Positions 11,816 to 23,939 of a DNA stretch of 64,000 nucleotides are shown piece after piece. Source of the DNA: Hetaerina americana (Eukaryota > Arthropoda > Insecta > Odonata > Calopterygidae); NCBI GenBank assembly GCA_022747635.1, contig JAKTNV010000078.1:434001-498000 (forward strand), read 5' to 3'. Each line of letters starts with the position of its first letter. Position 1 is the stretch's first letter. The notes below the pieces were generated by a model, which was given only the letters and a program-made list of their open reading frames with translations, searched no databases and was not told the origin of the DNA. The translations under genes and the position numbers were made by a program.

Positions 11816-14735
11816 AATAGATGGTCAAGATTCATCAAGTATTGTGGTGACTGTGCTATTTTCTTTGAAATCTTTCATCCTTACTGCTTGGATATAATTT
11901 TATGGTGTGCATGAATATTAACCAAAAGGCAACTCATCCCCAGATAATTCATTCGATGCCCTTAACTTGCCTTATCATGACATTCTTTGTCACGAGGCTC
12001 CATAGAATAATGTAAGGAAAAGTTTCCTGGAATCAAATAAATCTGATTTTCCTGTGGTGAGACAGTAAAAGGGCTCGTGAAATAATCAGATCTATAAGAG
12101 TTTTCTTTTCCTGCCCTGTTGTAAATGATTCCATACATTGTACCCATAATTAGCTTAGAAAAAGTCCTACCTATTTCATTTGATGAAGTCATAGGCTGTG
12201 TGTACCAAATATGATGGTCAAAAAGTTTTTCATAACACCTTTTTACAATTTTGCTGAGTAGCATCTCTAATCTCTTAATAGTGTCAATAAATTGCAATGC
12301 AATGTAATATTTGAATTAACCCTTGAACTTGAAAGTTATTTTTTGTTTCTCTCTTTTTATAGGAATTTGTGCCAACGATGTTTAAACATTTTTTTTAAAT
12401 TTTGTCCATTATGTGCAAGGAAAGGTTTTTTAAGGGAAGGCCTGTGTTCATAAGATCAAGGCACTGGCAGCAATGGCATACCTGCTGAGGCAGATTTTAT
12501 TTTGCTGGTAAAAAATTAATTTGTACTCATTTCTCTATTGTTATCATTCTCATGCTCCTGTTAATGAATTATAACATAGGTGATGAATATAACATCAGGT
12601 CAAGGCTTAATGTTATTGGTGTATTAAAAAAGTACAACAATGATAGGCAAACAAATGTAAGCAAGATTTTTACCTTGTGATAATTCGTAAGTCCTTCCTT
12701 TCATAATTTGTTTTGTCTGTGAAGATTATTTGGGCAGAATTTCCTTTTCTAGAGGCCTTACTGGGTATCTTGACAATGAAAGCCCAAAGATGGGGTGTCC
12801 TCTGCTGGGTGCATTCTGCTATACAAATTTAAACGTAGTAGAATATCTGAAACACTATGAACCAGCTATTTATTCCCACCCTTTATAAAATTTTTAGGGT
12901 ACATTGCTGGCAGACCAGCCTTTCCTTTTGAAACAGATACTGTATTATTATACATTTGTGCGAGCTCAGATGAAACTCATGTATTCTATGTACAAAACAG
13001 AATCCAACATTCATTTCTGCTTATCAGGTAAAGGGAAATTCTGATCTTATTGATTTGCTTATTACTAGATTATTAAAAAAGAAAAGTTAATATGTTATTT
13101 CCAAAATTTTAAGGAAAAAAATTGAAATATTTTGAGGTGAGTATAACCATGCGCAGGCTGAAAATCTTCGCTTACTGATAGAAAGCATTCACATCCTATT
13201 TAAAGCTACAGAAAGAGTGGTCTTCAATCCACAAGTAGTCCTGGACACACTTCCAAATTTTGATGTCTACTGAGGACTAAGAATCTGATCAATCTTCATT
13301 GATATCATTTATTGAAGTGATGCTAAATTTTAGGCTTGTGAAAATGTTTGAAAAAAGAAAGAATTGTAGGGGAAGAATACCTGTAGCAGCAGGAAAAGGT
13401 GTCAGTGTGTGAGACATTGCAACAAACTCTGATGAAGATAATGGAGATGTAGGGAAGCATGAGTCTAAAAAAAACATTATTTTGTCTTGCTGGAAATAGA
13501 AAACAGTGCTGTCTTACCCATAACCAAGTTGCTCCGACTCTTATACTACCTAGAGATATTTGAAAAGGATGACTTGATTTCTCCTGTGTAGCCAGAGTTT
13601 AGGGAATGAAATAATGTTGCTTTCAAAATTAAGAAATAAAGTAGCAAGCACTGTTTGACGTATCTTTCTCAAATCTCCTCTGTACGTACAGAACAATTGA
13701 TGAAATGCTCATTATTACATTGTGGCATTATTTGAGAAAATATATTTTTAGGAGCAATTATTATTCAGATAACTTCTCTGTGGCTGAAGGTACCCTTCCT
13801 TGAGAAAGACTTTGGCTGCTAACTATTTCAAAAATATTCTGTTGCATTAAAAAACTTTTAGTATTACTTGCATTGCAAACATTTTCTTTTGTTTAATTTC
13901 AATTTTCTGTGGGTGCAGAGCCAATTTACTGAATGAAGTAGGGAAAAACTGCTAAAAACAGCAAATGCCACTCCATTTAATGGTAGAAATGACCAATTTG
14001 CTTTAGGAATATATTGTAATTTATAATATCATATTTATATAAGCCTAAATTATCAGCCTTTGAGGGAGTAAATAACAAGGCCTATGGCAAACCTATGTGT
14101 TTTCCTGCATTATTTTATGTTTTCAGAGTGGATGAAATTATTTGTAAATGGAAAATTTAAGTTTTTTCGTCAATGCGACAAAAAACGTCTAGGTTGGCTC
14201 CCTGGCCACATTTAATGTTTAACATTCTCATATGTTGATAAAAGTGTCCAAATATGACTTTAGTAAATGCAAACTCAATTCGTGCATTTGGTCAACGTTA
14301 AGGTGGGGCAAACAACGTTTATCAGATGTATATACCTTAGTAGGGATAGTTTGATGTCTTCCGCCAAGACAGACATTAAAATTGCATAATCTTGCAAAAA
14401 CCTAGAATCCAATTATTTTTGAAAAAGTTTTCGAATTTATAAATGAATAAAATTATGGTTATTTATCCTTATAAAGACGTAAATCATGCAAATAATGAAA
14501 ATTTCACTTGAACAAGCAATAATACTGAGGCTACTTCCACAGGAATTTTCATATATTGGGGAAAGAATACATTTTTTGATTCATAATTCTTCAAGATGCG
14601 AAAACCAGCTACCCAGAGAATGTTAAGCATGTGCTTAGAGGGGGAAAGGAGCATTTCATTGGAGTTACAGAACATTAATTGAAAGGACAGTGTGATATAA
14701 CCAGGATTCTTTGTACGCATAGGGATTTTAAGTAC
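11816..14735. other. Intergenic, nothing recognised
   Basis: AT-rich DNA downstream of SLC25A1. No frame resembles a known protein, no long inverted or tandem repeat was noticed, and no CpG-rich island is present. The short open frames (for example 11,962-12,297 on the - strand) lack any recognisable motif. Confidence 0.4.
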
Positions 14736-15539
14736 CGTATTTTCCCATTGACAGCGCGCGCGCAATCTCTAAAAAATGTTCATGTAATCGAAAAAAATGA
14801 CGATGCGCATTATTTAAAATAAAATTAGAAAAAATCCATTTTTTCCACAAGTCCAATCCATTTTTACATTACTCATTGTGACACTCTGCCAAGTTTCCAG
14901 TATCCACCGGCTTATTTCTTCATAAGACTCTTCTAATCCTTCCCGATTCTGGACTATCCAGCATGAGATTTTTCGGCAGCCTCGCGATATCCGTTTTCTT
15001 TCGTGAAATTAATGACTTCTAACTTAAACATCTCTGTAAACGCTTCTCACAATATTTTTCTTCATGTGTAATTTTCTTGAGAAAATTCTAAATTACCAAA
15101 GCGTAATTCAACTCAGGTTTGAAACAATCATGTAGGCGGCACTTACATAGAACTTCGAGGGTGTCCTGAACAGCTGACCGCCGATACGAACATAAAGCAA
15201 ACAAAACAAGGAAAGTCCATTTCATTCATTCTCTCATTTTTTAAATATTTGATTTGCTGACTGTTACTTTATGTAGCAAATAAAAGGGCACACAAACCTA
15301 TGCCTCCTTTCGACTTACGAATCATAGCGAAAAAGCAATAAGGCGGCATATTGTGTTGGCTTGTAATTGTTAATTTTTTATCATTCTGTTATTTACTGTT
15401 AATTTATATCGCCTGGCTCTAATTTTCTGTATACTTACGGTAGATATAGCCACAGGCTATTATGATTCCATGTGTTAATTGGTTGTTACCATCTATTAAT
15501 TTATGGATATAGACGTATTAAAAAAATGAAATATGTAAG

Positions 15540-15636
<97 letters not shown>

Positions 15637-16199
15637 TATATATCCATAAACACAGTAATCAACCCGAAGGTCGGTTTGGTAGGTGATAGTAGAGATCACC
15701 CAGTACTAAGCCCTATACGGCGTGTGAAAATTCATATATATATATATATATATATACAATTCCAATATATATATACTATATACACACACATATACATACA
15801 TACATACATACACTGATGCGCGGCATCTATACACGTTCAAGGTATGTAGCGTTATGAAGCTTTGGGTGCTCGCGCGGTATCTGTACAAATTTATGATATT
15901 TACTAAGTTCTGTGTAAGTTCAATTTAAGTTCCGCCTACATGGTGATTGTTTCAAACCAGAATTGAGGTTCGAAACAATTGAAGCTATAGTAATTTCGAA
16001 TTTTCCCAAGAGAATTACACACGAAGAAAAATATTGTAAGAGGAAAATCGTATACCGCGATGTTTTTGTTAGAAGTCGTTAATTTCACGAAAGAAAAAGG
16101 ATATCGCGAGACTCCCAGTAAATTTAAAGTTGGAGAGTCCAGAATTGGTAAGGATTAAATGTGCACACATAAGGCGCGCGTTATCGAAGGGAAAATACG
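14736..16199. mobile_element. Non-autonomous DNA transposon with long (about 300-400 bp) inverted arms
   Basis: The ends CGTATTTTCCCATTGACAGC and, on the other strand, CGTATTTTCCCTTCGATAAC are followed in both by GCGCGC-rich sequence. The inverted similarity continues inward to about 15,150 on the left and 15,905 on the right, including AGGCGG/CCGCCT and ATTGTTTCAAACC blocks, at roughly 80% by eye. The centre has no transposase frame and contains a TG/TA microsatellite. The superfamily is not assigned; the target duplication is unclear (flanks TAC and TTA). Confidence 0.7.
15540..15815. repeat. Compound (TG)n(TA)n microsatellites
   Basis: A run of TG followed by about 90 bases of TA, then a second TA run near 15,735 and CATA repeats near 15,790. 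They lie inside the inverted-repeat transposon. Confidence 0.95.
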
Positions 16200-16429
16200 T
16201 TAGTTGGCAGGGTAGAGTGTAAAACGTTAAGGAAACTTTGCCAGATATAGGAGCATTCTGAAGGGATTGGGGGCTAATTTAAAACCAGCATATATATATC
16301 AGACAACTCAAGTAAGGGGAGCAAAGGGAGAGAATTATGAAGGGCAGTACCCACCTAATAGCTACCTAGTAAGGCTAAGATGGTATTTACTGTTATTACG
16401 TGTTGTTTTTTATCTTTTATGCCAAAAAT

Positions 16430-16990
16430 GTGATTGAAAGGAAGGTGTCGAGTTTGGAATAGATGTGGGAAGCTGATTAAAACAGGTTTGTCAGACATTA
16501 AATACCCAGTTCAGGAGATTGCAGTTATTGTTGAATGAATTTTGTAATATATGATTGTAAATGAGAATGAAGATTAATAACACTAAAACATAAGTTATGA
16601 GATTTTAAGAAGTAGTTTGGGCAAAGTAAATGATACAGGCAGAAGGGGTATAATAGAAGAGTTAGAGATATCCAGATTAAATAGATGTAGAGAAAGTTAT
16701 AAATGACTGACGTTGGGTGGAGCTCAATTTGGATTGAAACCTAAAATGTTAGTCAAATGAGCTTACCGTGTGAATTTTTGGGGTGGGGTGGTTATGCTGA
16801 AGAATGGAGACTAGCAGTTTGATGGAGATGGGGAAGTTGAAGATGTTTTATGTTTGGTGGTAGAAGTGGAGTTGCTTTGTAGAATTGAAAGAAGGTAAGG
16901 AAATTGAATTAAGGGGGTACTTGGAGTTTATAATATGCTGGAGGCTTTGAAAGAAAAGAGAATCTTGACCAAATATGGAAGAGGAAGAGT
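16430..16990 (+). mobile_element. Decayed RTE-type fragment F (C-terminal part of RT ORF)
   Basis: A + strand frame near 16,562 reads MRMKINNTKT, matching the region after the RT active site of copy A (MRININKAKN). Broken similarity to the YLG/YGSETW region may follow. Stops are frequent. No 5' or 3' boundary can be set. Confidence 0.45.
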
Positions 16991-18867
16991 ATTCAACCAG
17001 TTTTGCAATTTAAAGGAGTTAATGCGATTCGATAAAAAGCCAATTCAATCCATATTAGAGTATTATCTCAAAATAATATTAGATGTACATGCCATAATAA
17101 ATTATGCATTGTAGGACCATTTTAAATATAAAAAAGGATTTTTTATCATTACATAGCTCAATAAAGCTGGAAAGAGTACATCAGGCCAAATTGGTGTCCT
17201 TACCTGACCCTAGAAAGCTGGAAATAGTACATCAGAACATGAAAAATATTTATGGAACGTCATTGTGCTGAAAGAATTACGATGTGCTGTAGGAAACCAA
17301 GCAGACATGATTGTGTGAGAAGCTGAATATTTGGACTTTTAATGCTTCAACATAGGATGATATCATGGGTAAGAATCATTCATCTCATTTTTTATAATAT
17401 CACCACTAAACCCAAAATTCAATTGCTTTTTCATCATTTCACAATTTTTGTATCAACCTGGTTGCAATTGGTGAGTTTTTTCACGATTAAATTATTAGAT
17501 TTCACAAAGAAAAATATTACGTAAAACAAAAACTAATTTAATTTCAATGTGCTCATAATAATATCAGTCTGCAGGAAAGTCCATTTCTTTAATTAGGAGA
17601 CATTAATATCAGTAAGTAAGTAATATGATTTCTTCTTGTCCTTTACCCATATTTTGAACAGATTTTATAGATAGCACAAGATTTAGAGGACAAGAATGCC
17701 AAGACATTAATGTGTGTAGGAAAGTAGAGGTAATATTTGTGTACATCCTTGAATAATAATGAATCTGAAAGCATATTAATGAACAATGATATTGTTAATT
17801 AAGAGTATTATCTAAAATAGGTTACCCAGAATTATTAATTTAAAAATGTTTTCAACTACATGAACTTGCAAAAAATGCTTTTCATTCAAAGCATTTATTT
17901 TCCTTGAAAAAGCCATGATCATATTATTGTAGAATATGTTAAGTCTGATATCCGTTCCCCTTACTTGGCTATATTCACCTGACTACTAAATCAGCCTTTT
18001 AAATGCCATCATCTTTGATATAAGAATGTTACCAAAAGCACCACAAGAAATGCGGTCCAATAGGGGATTAGTAATTGATAAGATCTGCAAGGAATCCCAC
18101 AAGAGTTAAGGGGAAAATGAAAGGAACAGATACTTGGACTTTTTGTTTCATTTATGGGGAAGGAATTGGACCATAGCACTAATTAGGTCAAAGCTGATCC
18201 TCATTCTTAATAAATATAAAGCAGTAAAATGGTGAGCACAATGGGAAGATAATTTCACTTGCAGTATTGTCAATTTTGAAGAATCATTAATACATGGTTA
18301 TATAAAAATGGAAACCTCTACCTTGGTGAAGATCAGGTTTGGGGAGGGGAGAAAGGGGAAGGGAGCATGTGACTGGGGCTATGAAGTAATATGAGTAATT
18401 AATAATAATCGACAATTTAGTTGTGCTAAGTGGAAATCTTTGGCTTTTTCAAGATTTCATAATATGATGAAAGAAAAATACCTGCTCTGCAAAACATGGG
18501 AATTATAAAGTATTTTGAATATATTTGATTCCTAATGATTATTTTTTGACACAGTTAGTAGAAATAATTATAGTGTTTATTTTATAATGAAATTTTTGCT
18601 TTTTAAAAAATAGCCGTATTTATATATCTTTAAGTAAAGACTCTCTCTACAAAAAAATTCTCTAGTTCATGGCTTGAAGATATTAGCCAAAACAATCTAC
18701 TATTTGAAACTAGCATTGGAAAGTAATCCCAAAATCACATATAACTACAACTCAAAAAGCTCTCTCTTAGCAAAATTTCCATCAATTTTTTGTAACTAAT
18801 GAGATTTAAATAATGTAATAAGACTAAACATATAAATATATTAACATTGAGTTGGAAATCAATATAA
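16991..18867. other. Intergenic, little recognised
   Basis: AT-rich sequence with no gene. The only structure noticed is a direct repeat: AAAGCTGGAAAGAGTACATC near 17,163 and a close copy near 17,214. Confidence 0.4.
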
Positions 18868-20550
18868 TCTAAATCCCTTCCATGGACTACAACCTTGATA
18901 TGGTGGAAGGGCTTTTGTGCTAGATGACTCCTATAGCTGTGCTGGTGGGAGCTATGACAATTGCTCCTAATAGGGTCACCAATACCAGATAGATAATAGG
19001 TTAGGAGCCTGATGAAAGTTAGTCTGCGCAGCGTCTATTCCTCAGTGAGGCAGCTGCAAAGGCATCTGACCCCAGTGGCCTTTGAGTGATGGTGTTGCGT
19101 GAAAAATACTATTGAGGAAGGCAATGGAAAACCACCTTAATTATTCATCACTAGATTTTTATGATGGACAGTATAGAGATTCCTGGCAACTATGGGACTG
19201 ACTCAGCCCAAGCAATTGTGTCTTGTACCAGGCAGCAGGAGAGGCAAGGATTCCATGGTCGTCATCTCACAAAATCCTTGCTAAGCAAAACCAACAGCAG
19301 CTGCGGAAGATGCAGGAAAGGACCCAATTATTTAGAATAAGAACTTGGATTGTTAGTACAATCTTGAGGGCAGGAAAATTAGTGGATATAAAGTGAGAAA
19401 TTGAAAGAGGAAATGAAGATATTTTAGTTCTGTGCCAGGTGAGGTGGAAGAATAGCAGGGATTAATGGCGTGATAGTTATAGAGTAATATGCAGTGGAGG
19501 GGACGATAGCCAGAAAGGGGGTATAATAATATAGAATAAAAAGTAGGAGAAAGCATAGTTAACATTGAGTAAGTCATGGATAGAATTTTACGAGTACAAG
19601 TAACAGCGGAACCAACAAACTGGGTCATCGTTTAAATTTATGTGCTGCCAAGCAACCATAGGGAGGAAGATGTCAATGGGCTATATGATCCTTTGTAGGC
19701 CATAATTACAGATATTCCTTGCGGGAAACACTTGATACAGATGTGGGAATGGAATACAATGATAGGCAGAGGAAGAGATGGTGATGAGGTGGGGTACAAA
19801 AGACACAGATATACCTATTTCCATGAACATGGAAATTGCTTGGTGACTCAGAAAGGTAATAGTTGGACAATATTATGGTTAGACATAGATTTAGGAACAT
19901 CATGATCAATTTGCACAGTTTCCCAGGAGCAGATGCGGGCTCTGTTCACAATTCAACAGTTATTAAGTAAAGTGTGCGATTCACAAAGATACAGTATGTA
20001 AGGCAGGTTAGGAAATGTAAACTAATATCATTCACTGGAATAACAGGGAAGGAATATCATAAGGCTGAATATAAAATTGTGAGTGAGGAAACTAAGGTCT
20101 GTACTTTTGAAAAAAAATGGGTGCATATCAAAAATTGAATATCAGAACCAGTAGGAAACTATAAGAACTGTTGATAAGAAAAGGACAAGGAAACCATGGA
20201 TTATGTACAAAATGTTTGGAAAGATAAATGAGAGAAGGTAATGGAAGAATGTAAGTAAGAAGTTAGGTAGAAGGAATTATAAAGAGTTAAATAATAAATT
20301 GAGATGGGTAACAAATAGAGCAAAAGCATGGTGGTGGTTATATTATGAGGATATGGATAAGTTGCTGAGGAAGGGTGAAATTGGTGCACTATACAGGCAA
20401 TTTAAAATACTGTCGGGGAGCAAGATGGGAAAATGTGGCAACAATCAGAGATAAGCCAGGAAAAATATTAGTTTTACATGGAAAGATCCAAGAGAGATGG
20501 AAGGAGTATATAGAAAAATTGTATGGTAAAGAATTTTGGTCTGCAATGTT
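18868..20550 (+). mobile_element. RTE copy E, first segment (5' UTR, endonuclease, linker)
   Basis: The start reads CCTTCCATGGACTACAACCT and continues through a 5' UTR that matches copy C (CAGCGTCT..CCTCAGTGAGG..GACCCCAGTGG; ACTATTGAGGAAGGCAA). The endonuclease region at about 19,340 reads RTWIVST and, after a stop-ridden stretch, CQVRW, corresponding to TWNVRT and CEVRW of intact copies. The linker ([20 protein letters not shown], with substitutions) runs up to the 20,550 break. It has many stops and is the oldest layer of this nest. It resumes at 22,961. Confidence 0.8.
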
Positions 20551-22952
20551 CATCTACATCTACATCTACATAATACCCCGCAAGCCGCCGCAAGGGCGTG
20601 TGGCGGGGGGTGTTAGGTCACCAACCGTGAAAAGGAAGAATACCACATGCAAAAAAAAAGGAAAATTACACCCACAGCAGTGCACACACTCATGCAAAAA
20701 TCCCTTGATCCAATACTCATGCAAACACATATACCACAAAAAAACTAAAAACTGCACCCCAGGATGCAGCACGAAAGCCATCCTACAACATGGAAGCCAG
20801 GACACAACAAGCAAGAAATTGAAACATCACTACCACATGAAAATGCACCATGAAACACTCTACCCCCAAAGAGTCTGTAAAAGGCAGGGAATGCGACCCA
20901 ACGTTGCAGGTAGCAGGAATTTCCCCCCACGGAGACGGACGAGGGATTGAAAGGGAAACTTAAAAACAGATGAACAGAACACGAATGAGGTCATTCGGAA
21001 AGAATGGGTTATTGTAACAAAACACATAAGGTTAGTGGAAGAGCATGCATTTAAATAGAACTAATTATTTTTTAGACGCTGAGGGTGGCAAGTGGAATTT
21101 TTGCTATCTATAACCCTGCAGTTGCTATCCTGTATTGTCCGTGGGAAGAAGGAGTCCTTGAGTCGGCTAGTTCTGGCATCTATTTCCCGAATTTTATATG
21201 CATGATCCAAGCGACCAATGTATGTAGGAGTACGAATAATTTGCGAGACCTCGGTGGTGAAACATGCGGTTCTAAATTTATTTAATAATTTCAATCTTGC
21301 ATTGAATCGTCTCTCAGCCAATGATTCCCACCCCAAATCCATGAGCATTTCGGTGATGCTTTGCGTTTTATCGTAGGAATTTTTTACAAAACGGGCTGCC
21401 CGGCGTTGAACCTTCTCAATTTCCCAAATGAGACCTTTTTCACTCGGATCCCACACGCTGCATGCGTATTCTAAATGAGGCCTTACAAGAGCGTGGTAAC
21501 AACGTTCCTTGACCTTCGAGTTACTTTTGCCGACAACACGTCTAATGAATCCCAATTTTTTATATGCTTGACCGCAGACTTTACGTATGTGAGTCCCCCA
21601 AGTTAAGTCTTTTGTGAATGTGACACCTCGGTATTTTACCGTATCAACTAATGCTAGGTCACCTCCAGCTAATTTGTAAGCAAATCACGTTGATCTTTTA
21701 AAGAAATTTACCACTGAACATTTATTATAATTTAGAGTCAATCCCCAGTTAGAACACCATTTAGTAATGCAATCTAAATCCTGCGCTAGAATAAAACGAT
21801 CCTCATCCCCAGATATCTCCCGATAGATCACCGTGTCATCCGCGAACATCCTAATTTTACTTTTCACTTCGCGGTTCAAATCGTTAACAAAAATCAAGAA
21901 AAGCAACGGCCCGATCACACTTCCCTGAGGTACCCCCGACGTGACTCGAACGCTGTTGGAACTAGCGCCATCAAGGACTACCCTCTGTTCCCGCTCTGAA
22001 AGAAAATCTTTAACCCAACTTATGGCGCCCTTGTTTACACCCGCGACCTTTAATTTATGAATGAGTTTACCGTGTGGGACCTTTCAAATGCCTTTTGAAA
22101 ATCTAAGAAGATGGCATCCACTTGCCTACCTCTCTCACCCGATAAAAGTAAATCATGTGTAAATAATCCTAATTGGGTTTCGCAGGAGCAGGTTTTCCTG
22201 AATCCGTGTTGATTGTCACTTAAAAAGTTAATATTGTCAAGGTGTCTCATTATTGAACTGACAATTATGTGCTCTAAGATTTTGCAACAGATAGAAGTGA
22301 GAGATATAGGTCTGTAATTACTGGGATCTTCCCTGTCACCACTTTTAAAAATAGGCGTTATTTGCGCGGTTTTCCAAATCTTAGGTACTTTGCACTCTGT
22401 GAGGGATTTGTTAAATATAAACTCAAGGTACGGGGCAATGTTTGGAGCTAAATGTTTTATCACCCTAGCTGGTATATTTTCGGGACCTGGGGATTTGTTG
22501 GGTTTAATCTCATTAAGCAATTTTAGAATTCCTTGTTGGTCCACTGTTATTTTTTCCATGGGTGGAGTATGTATTGTTTCTTGGAGATATGCGGTGGCAA
22601 CATCATTCGAGAAAACGCTTTGGAAGAATGAATTTAGGATGTTAGCTTTACCCTCGCTGTCTGTATGAATTATATTGCTACAATCCCTGAAGCAAGCCAC
22701 GGTTTGTTTACTCCCATTTACTTCCCTAACGTATGACCAGAAAGCTTTGGGGTCAGTGTCCAAGTGCTCGCAAAGTACTTTGCGTTTAAAGTCCAGTAAA
22801 GCGCTACATAATTGTGTTTTGGTTTCAATTTTAGAGGATCTATATGTGTCCCATAATTGTTTATTCTCAGGGGATGATGTGTTCACGCCTTCCCTCTTTA
22901 CCCTAGAGTGTAGCATTCTCTGCTTTCTAAGGGCTTTTCTAACGTCTTTATT
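20551..22952 (-). mobile_element. CR1-like non-LTR retrotransposon, 5'-truncated, inserted in RTE copy E
   Basis: The 3' end on the - strand is a (TAGATG)n-type tail (20,551-20,573), after a 3' UTR containing the CCGCCACACGCCCTTGCGGC region. The 5' end breaks off inside the protein-coding region at 22,952. The break in the host RTE is clean: flanks GCAATGTT (20,543-20,550) and GTAATGTT (22,953-22,960) are a near-perfect 8-bp duplication, and joining the flanks restores the RTE sequence seen in copy B. Target-primed insertion with 5' truncation explains all of this. Confidence 0.85.
21061..22952 (-). pseudogene. CR1-like reverse transcriptase ORF, truncated and frameshifted
   Basis: Read on the - strand, the frame is open from the truncation point at 22,952 to about 22,085 (RT motifs NYRPISLTSICCKILEHII, GFRKTCSCETQL, then motif A DAIFLDFQKAF). 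A frameshift follows near 22,085. The next stretch (to 21,685) has SGVPQGSVIGPLLFLIF and the catalytic FADD in MFADDTVIYREI, then WGLTLNYNKCSVV. A second break occurs near 21,690, and the C-terminal domain (21,555-21,061) has GKSNSKVKERCYHALVRPHL and VWDPSEKGLIWEIEKVQRRA. The endonuclease is missing. The motif set is that of the CR1/L2/Jockey group; the exact clade is uncertain. Confidence 0.85.
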
Positions 22953-22960
22953 GTAATGTT

Positions 22961-23520
22961 AGACATATAAAGAGAGTATGATATAGATGGAGATGTCTTA
23001 GGGACAGTCTTTCTTGATGGTGAGATAGAGAAGGTATTAGGGGCTTTGAAATCAATTAAGGTCATATGGGTTGACAAAATTCCTGTGAAACTACTTAAAC
23101 GTTGAGGAAAATGTGGTTGGAAGAATTTTTATAGACTAATTTGCAGCATCTATAAGAGAGGAATTTTGCCTGTAAACTTCACCAGATTAGTGATAGTTCC
23201 TACTCCAAAAAAGATAATGGCTACATCATGTGAGGACTACAGAACAAAAATTTTGATCTTACATGCAACTTAAGTGGTCCCTGGATCATCAATATAAGGA
23301 TGGAGAGCAGGGCACAGATTACTTAGGGAATGATCAGTTTGGGTTCAGGAAGGGGAGAGGCCCGAATGATGTCTTTGCAATAATGAACCACTTACAGAGA
23401 GGAGCATAAGATACAACCAGGATATATTTGCCTGTTTTTTATAAATTTCTAAACCAAATTTGGTAGAGAAATAAGGGAGAACTAATGAATTTATTGCAGA
23501 AATTAGGAATAGATTGGAAT
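22961..23520 (+). mobile_element. RTE copy E, second segment (reverse transcriptase)
   Basis: Continues the RTE after the CR1-like insertion: VPTPKKIMATSCEDYRT, then DYLGNDQFGFRKGRGPNDVF with stops and indels, then FACFL/INF in place of CFVDFEKAF. It is interrupted again at 23,520 by the foldback element E2. Confidence 0.8.
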
Positions 23521-23939
23521 TGCAAAGGAAACACTTGGTTTTTCCACATAAAATATTTATTCTCCACTCCTATCTCCACTAACCCCAAGGCGGACCCCCG
23601 CCAGGCAACCCTTTCCCTACCATGCTTCCTTAACCTCCCCCCCCCCTTCTCCCCCCCCCGGAGACTAACCTTGACTCCTCCTTCTCAGTAATACCCCAAT
23701 CCCGCTCCTTTCCCTCCCCCACCATCTCCTCTTCCTTTCTTACATCCATACACACCCCCCCCCCCCCACCTCCCCATTCCTTCTGTTATATAAAGAAAGA
23801 TTTTGGCCTGTATTTCACCTGAAGATGACGCTGAGCGTCGAAACCTAGGTCGTGAATAAATATTTTATGTGGAAAAACCAAGTGTTTCCTTTGCAATATG
23901 TATCGTTTCCACAAAGTGACGCCTGAAGCTATCTCCTTT
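23521..23939 (+). mobile_element. Foldback element E2 (GTGGAA-box / hammerhead-like core family), best-defined copy
   Basis: Inserted into RTE copy E and flanked by a perfect 12-bp duplication ATAGATTGGAAT (23,509-23,520 and 23,940-23,951); removing it restores the RTE. Order: inverted arm (from 23,519, containing GGTTTTTCCACATAAAATAT), a pyrimidine- and C-rich middle, the core at 23,819-23,844 (CTGAAGA-T-GACGC-TGA-GCGTC-GAAAC), the matching arm (to 23,897), and the terminal box TTCCACAAAGTGACGCCTGA at about 23,907-23,926 followed by about 13 bases. No coding potential. It post-dates the RTE and carries its own AATAAA-like AATAAAT in the arm. Confidence 0.85.

Noticed and set aside
20375..20950. 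191-codon + strand open frame
   Set aside because: It begins in the linker of RTE copy E and runs into the 3' UTR of the CR1-like element across the insertion point. It is a chance fusion, not a gene.
23819..23844. Canonical hammerhead ribozyme
   Set aside because: The core has an extra U between CUGANGA and helix II, and I could not place helices I and III or a cleavage site. I keep only the statement that it is hammerhead-like.
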